In this document: one piece after another, positions 6,392-8,567 of the stretch | How positions within the stretch are numbered: the first letter of the stretch is position 1 | Layout of the letters: each line of letters begins with the position of its first letter | NCBI GenBank assembly: GCA_027066965.1 | Contig: JAMOMT010000133.1 | Location: 1 to 8,567 of the forward strand | Direction of reading: 5' to 3' | Source of the DNA: Archaeoglobaceae archaeon | Lineage (GTDB): Archaea > Halobacteriota > Archaeoglobi > Archaeoglobales > Archaeoglobaceae | Length of the DNA: 8,567 nt | Notes under the pieces: model-generated | The model's database searches: none | What the model was told of the DNA's origin: nothing | What the model saw: the letters and a program-made list of their open reading frames with translations, nothing else | Program-made: the position numbers and the translations under genes

Positions 6392-6805
6392 TTACTCGGA
6401 AAGCTCATTTATGGCTGCCATTACTCTGTTCAGTATTGCGTGGGTTATAAGCTCGTCCTTCCCGACGGGCTCGCAGAGTATTACTCTCTTCTTGTCCATT
6501 TCGATCTCCACAACACCTTCCTTAAACTCGAATCCGAGCAGCTCTGGTAACTCTTCTACCGTGTGAACTCCGTAGGCCATGAAAAGGGGGACAAGGTAGA
6601 TTTCTTTACTCTTCATCCTTTTCACAACCTCATCGACTGTCGGCTTCCTGTCATGAGCTGCAAAGGCAAGCTCTACTTCGTCGAAGAATCCGGCTTTCTT
6701 TATCCTTTCTCTGTGGAATTCCATAACCTCTCTGTAGTAGTGCAGTTTGCTTCCGTGCCCGACTATGACGAGCCCCCTCTTGCTTCCCGATCCGTTACCG
6801 CACAT
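6392..6805 (-). CDS. cbiX: Sirohydrochlorin cobaltochelatase, small archaeal type (CbiX-S)
   Basis: CbiX inserts Co2+ into sirohydrochlorin at the start of anaerobic cobalamin synthesis. Close relatives insert Fe2+ (SirB, siroheme) or Ni2+ (CfbA, F430). The protein is 137 residues, half the bacterial length, and acts as a homodimer in archaea. The motif IVGHGSKLHYYREVM (14-28) contains the first metal-binding histidine, His17. The second is His81 in LVPLFMAYGVHTVEELP. Their spacing of 64 residues equals that in the structurally known Archaeoglobus enzyme. The ATG at 6805 is preceded by GAGGGGT, a modest ribosome-binding site. The first ten residues (CGNGSGSKRG) are a glycine and serine-rich lead before the fold. 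It is the last gene of a minus-strand cobalamin cluster whose other members are damaged, which makes a retained ferrochelatase role plausible. Confidence 0.92.
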   Translation of the reverse strand: MCGNGSGSKRGLVIVGHGSKLHYYREVMEFHRERIKKAGFFDEVELAFAAHDRKPTVDEVVKRMKSKEIYLVPLFMAYGVHTVEELPELLGFEFKEGVVEIEMDKKRVILCEPVGKDELITHAILNRVMAAINELSE

Positions 6806-7023
6806 ACATACCCCTCAATTTTCGATTTATTTCCAATTTTCTTGTCTTTTGGTCAGGATTATTTTATGCTCTAACAACTCCTTGTTTATTTACTCTCCGA
6901 ATGTACAGCAATGTGTCGTTCAAGCTAACGGTAAAGCTCTCATCAGTCTGATATAACCTTTCGTCCTCTCCACAAAGGTTAATCTGGATTTAGGTTTTTA
7001 GACTGGAGTCTCTCGTTACAAGG
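6806..7023 (-). other. Decayed stretch between cbiE remnant and cbiX
   Basis: No intact gene lies here. By position it should hold the C-terminal third of cbiE. All three minus-strand frames are broken by stops, and I could not align any segment to CbiE by eye. Short open runs such as INLCGEDERLYQTDESFTV (about 6931-6990) and ELLEHKIILTKRQENWK may be remains. The last bases before 6806 hold the ribosome-binding site of cbiX. No tRNA, CRISPR or other repeat structure was seen. Confidence 0.45.
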
Positions 7024-7321
7024 ACCAACGGCGACGCTGCTTATACAAGACTCAACATCAGTTCTTACTTGTTAGTACCCAAGCCAGAAACCATCGGGTC
7101 TCCAGTCGATAGCAGCTCCATCCTTTGAAAACTCGACTGCAAGTTTCTCTCTTTGACCATCCTGCTCTTTATCACTTAGCTTTTGGATTTACCCACTTCT
7201 GCAGTCCTTCCTTACTTTTATGCCCCAAAAACGACGTCAGCTCTACTTAGAACATCCTTCGCTCACAGAATTAGCATACCCTCTTTTCCCAGCCCTATTC
7301 CGACGTATAACTCCCCGATTT
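7024..7321 (-). pseudogene. cbiE: Decayed cobalt-precorrin-7 C5-methyltransferase (CbiE) gene
   Basis: Three pieces of a tetrapyrrole methylase can be read in order on the minus strand. At 7313-7221 ELYVGIGLGKEGMLIL, a TGA, then AKDVLSRADVVFGA matches the family N-terminus (LYVVGIGPG...LTLRAKEVLEKADVVFG); the conserved GPG is GLG and one valine is missing. Two TAA codons follow at 7218-7220 and 7212-7214. At 7140-7111 AVEFSKDGAA, after a one-base shift, continues at 7109 as STGDPMVSGLG, the signature of CbiE. At 7068-7024, in yet another frame, VRTDVESCISSVAVG matches VEPGISSVQVA. CbiE methylates C5 (and, with CbiT, C15) of the corrin ring. The mix of three stop types, indels and replaced core residues is true decay, not one sequencing error. 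It lies between cbiG and cbiX, where an active copy would be expected. Confidence 0.85.
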
Positions 7322-7372
7322 TTTACCCGATCCCTGTATAGTTAACCCCTCTTGTTTACTAAGAACTTGCAA

Positions 7373-8074
7373 CTACCTCGCTATGGCAACAGTTACTCCC
7401 CTGTAAACTCTCTTCGGCATGATTAGCTTCTTTTCCTTTGAACAGAAGAGAGCACACCTCTCGGCAACACTCTTTAGCCCAACCCTCTTAGCTTCGCTCT
7501 TGCTCGGCACGTATATCGAGTTTATGTCCTCGTTTTTAACGAAAACAAGGGGCTTTTTCATCGAATCAACGGCCTCTATCAACTCCCTCTCTCCCCTCTT
7601 TGTCTCAGCCGTTGCTATAACTCTCACGTCCTTTAGCGTGTAGCCTGACTCTGCCAAAGCAGCTTTTATCGCGTAAACGATATCTTCAACTCTAACTCCC
7701 TTCCTGCACCCTATTCCAATGCTGAGTCCCTCGCTGTACTCCATGGCAGTAGTTATTATAGCCTTCAACCCAAACTTTTCAAGTATTTCCGCAACCTCGT
7801 TCCCGCCGTGGTGTCCACCGAGAATAGGTATGGCGTATCTCATCGGCTTATCAACGACGACTATTGCCGGATCGACCCACTTGTTCCTGAGTAGAGGGCA
7901 AACTCCCCTTATAACAGCTTCGCAGGGCATGTAGGCAACTATACAGTCGTACTCCTTCTCGAAAAGCTCTCTCCATACCTCCGGCTTGTAGAGTATTATC
8001 TCAGCCCTCAGCCACTCCGAAAGTCTTCTAAGCTGCCTTATATCCTTTCCAAAACCAACGACTGCTATCCGTAT
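7373..8074 (-). CDS. cbiG: Cobalt-precorrin-5A hydrolase (CbiG), start codon apparently lost (ATA)
   Basis: CbiG opens the delta-lactone of cobalt-precorrin-5A and releases acetaldehyde in anaerobic corrin synthesis. From 8074 the frame reads IRIAVVGFGKDIRQLRRL, then the core DCIVAYMPCEAVIRGVCPLL, the hallmark LGGHHGGNEVA (about 85-95), ITTAMEYSEG, the C-terminal-domain motif SIGIGCRKG (about 118-126), VIATAETKRGE, and the end YRGVTVAIAR: about 233 residues, a normal archaeal length. The expected start at 8072-8074 is ATA, with GGGGGT six bases before it, as if an ATG had mutated. There is no ATG, GTG or TTG in frame between the upstream stop near 8119 and the ATG at 7930. Initiation at 7930 would give 185 residues lacking the N-terminal 48. 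The body has no stops or frameshifts, so the loss is recent, or initiation on ATA occurs. Neighbours cbiF and cbiE are pseudogenes, so function is doubtful. Confidence 0.8.
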   Translation of the reverse strand: MRIAVVGFGKDIRQLRRLSEWLRAEIILYKPEVWRELFEKEYDCIVAYMPCEAVIRGVCPLLRNKWVDPAIVVVDKPMRYAIPILGGHHGGNEVAEILEKFGLKAIITTAMEYSEGLSIGIGCRKGVRVEDIVYAIKAALAESGYTLKDVRVIATAETKRGERELIEAVDSMKKPLVFVKNEDINSIYVPSKSEAKRVGLKSVAERCALFCSKEKKLIMPKRVYRGVTVAIAR

Positions 8075-8567
8075 AGGCAGACCCCCTTCCCCTGCTTTCG
8101 AGGACTTTGTCGATTATTATCGTGGCCATTATCTTTATCTTGGCTTTTTAACTTTCTCCGCTACATCCTTTAGCCTACTCTTAACAGCGAGCTCATCATC
8201 TCTCGAAGCACGGTAAACCACGACAACTGACTCGTCTTCTTCTCTGATCTTCGAAACCTTGCTTGCTAGTAGTCTATTTTGTCCACGCTGAGCAAAGCAA
8301 AAACTATCGTGCAGGGAATTTTTGCAACCTCCTCAAGATAAGCCTCTTTCAGCGTTTCGTCTGTCGGCTCTCCGACGAAAATGAACTCGGAAACACCGGA
8401 GCATGTTAGCTCTCCTCCTAGAGAGGTTGAGGAGGCGAAAACGCTGCTCACTGCCGATACAACTTCGCACTCACATCTTCTCCAGCTCCCTACCTACTTG
8501 TTTATTGCGAAGTGGATTGAGGGATCTCCGCTCCGAACCCTTACTACGAGCTTTCCTGCTTCTCTCC
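8028..8567 (-). pseudogene. cbiF: Decayed cobalt-precorrin-4 C11-methyltransferase (CbiF) gene, 5' end beyond the window
   Basis: CbiF methylates C11 of cobalt-precorrin-4. The minus strand from the right edge reads REAGKLVVRVRSGDPSIH, the family motif (VRLHTGDPSIYGAI), then INK and a TAG at 8494-8496 where Gln is usual. Then indels of about two codons break up the RELEKM helix, and EVVSAVSSVFASSTSLGGEL continues through CSGVSEFIF and IPCTIVFALLSVDKID. A missing base near 8270 produces a TAG (8266-8268). One frame over, LASKVSKIREEDESVVVVYR, ASRDDELAVKSRLKDVAEKV follows. A missing A in an A-run near 8148 shifts frame again to AKIKIMATIIIDKVLESRG, the known end of CbiF. The last frame runs to a TAG at 8028-8030, overlapping cbiG. 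At least one nonsense codon and three shifts make this a pseudogene. The first 80 or so residues lie outside the window. Confidence 0.88.
8081..8086 (-). promoter_or_regulatory. Remnant ribosome-binding site of cbiG
   Basis: GGGGGT on the minus strand lies six bases before the ATA at 8072-8074, the right distance for a Shine-Dalgarno site. It sits within the 3' end of the cbiF frame, so the two genes would have overlapped and been coupled. It supports the view that the original cbiG start was at this ATA and not at the internal ATG at 7930. Confidence 0.4.

Noticed and set aside
6563..6956. Plus-strand open frames across cbiX and the gap next to it
   Set aside because: The strong minus-strand CbiX frame covers most of the stretch, and the plus-strand translations are low-complexity and family-free.
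8266..8451. A separate small protein of 61 residues on the minus strand
   Set aside because: Its sequence (for example SEFIFVGEPTDETLKEAYLE) is the middle of the CbiF reading frame, and its ends are set by an internal ATG and a frameshift-generated stop.
7373..8567. Programmed frameshifting or stop readthrough as the explanation for the broken cbi genes
   Set aside because: Different stop types, several indels at unrelated sites and lost conserved residues in cbiE and cbiF fit decay much better than recoding. No slippery site or downstream structure recurs.

Overview
The window looks archaeal, most likely a hyperthermophilic euryarchaeon of the Archaeoglobales (Archaeoglobus, Ferroglobus or Geoglobus). 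The clues are a small archaeal-type CbiX chelatase, a GPN-loop GTPase, a small-type PurL with no neighbouring purQ or purS, a Cas6 ribonuclease with a CRISPR repeat ending in ATTGAAAG, and promoters that are mostly AT-rich boxes about 20-30 bases before the start codon. The genus assignment rests on remembered family resemblance, not a search.

Left part (1-1507): about 630 bases without an intact gene lie ahead of cas6. They hold one solitary CRISPR repeat unit in minus orientation (173-201), with a four-base-pair hairpin and the canonical 8-base crRNA handle. There is also a short minus-strand open stretch (421-617) that may be the end of a decayed WYL-type regulator. The intact cas6 (635-1507) has no other cas gene or array in view, so this looks like the edge or remnant of a CRISPR locus.

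Middle part (1508-6257): housekeeping and transport genes. purL (purine synthesis) and a GPN-loop GTPase run on the plus strand. They face a minus-strand pair, a ROK-family sugar kinase followed by a short ABC-transporter ATPase. The ATPase appears translationally coupled to the kinase: a strong GGAGGTG ribosome-binding site lies in the last codons of the kinase and a TTG start follows its stop.

Right part (6392-8567, all minus strand): an anaerobic cobalamin (corrin ring) cluster in the order cbiF, cbiG, cbiE, cbiX, and much of it is dead. cbiF (running off the right edge) carries a nonsense codon and several frameshifts. cbiE has stops in its reading frame, an indel and lost residues, and it fills an apparently empty 567-base gap. 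cbiG is open over its whole length but its expected start codon reads ATA. Only cbiX is fully intact. The simplest reading is that this lineage lost de novo corrin synthesis, while cbiX was kept because sirohydrochlorin chelation is also needed for siroheme and the archaeal haem route. I see no new multi-gene system. The decaying cobalamin operon and the isolated Cas6 with its lone repeat are the points of most interest.
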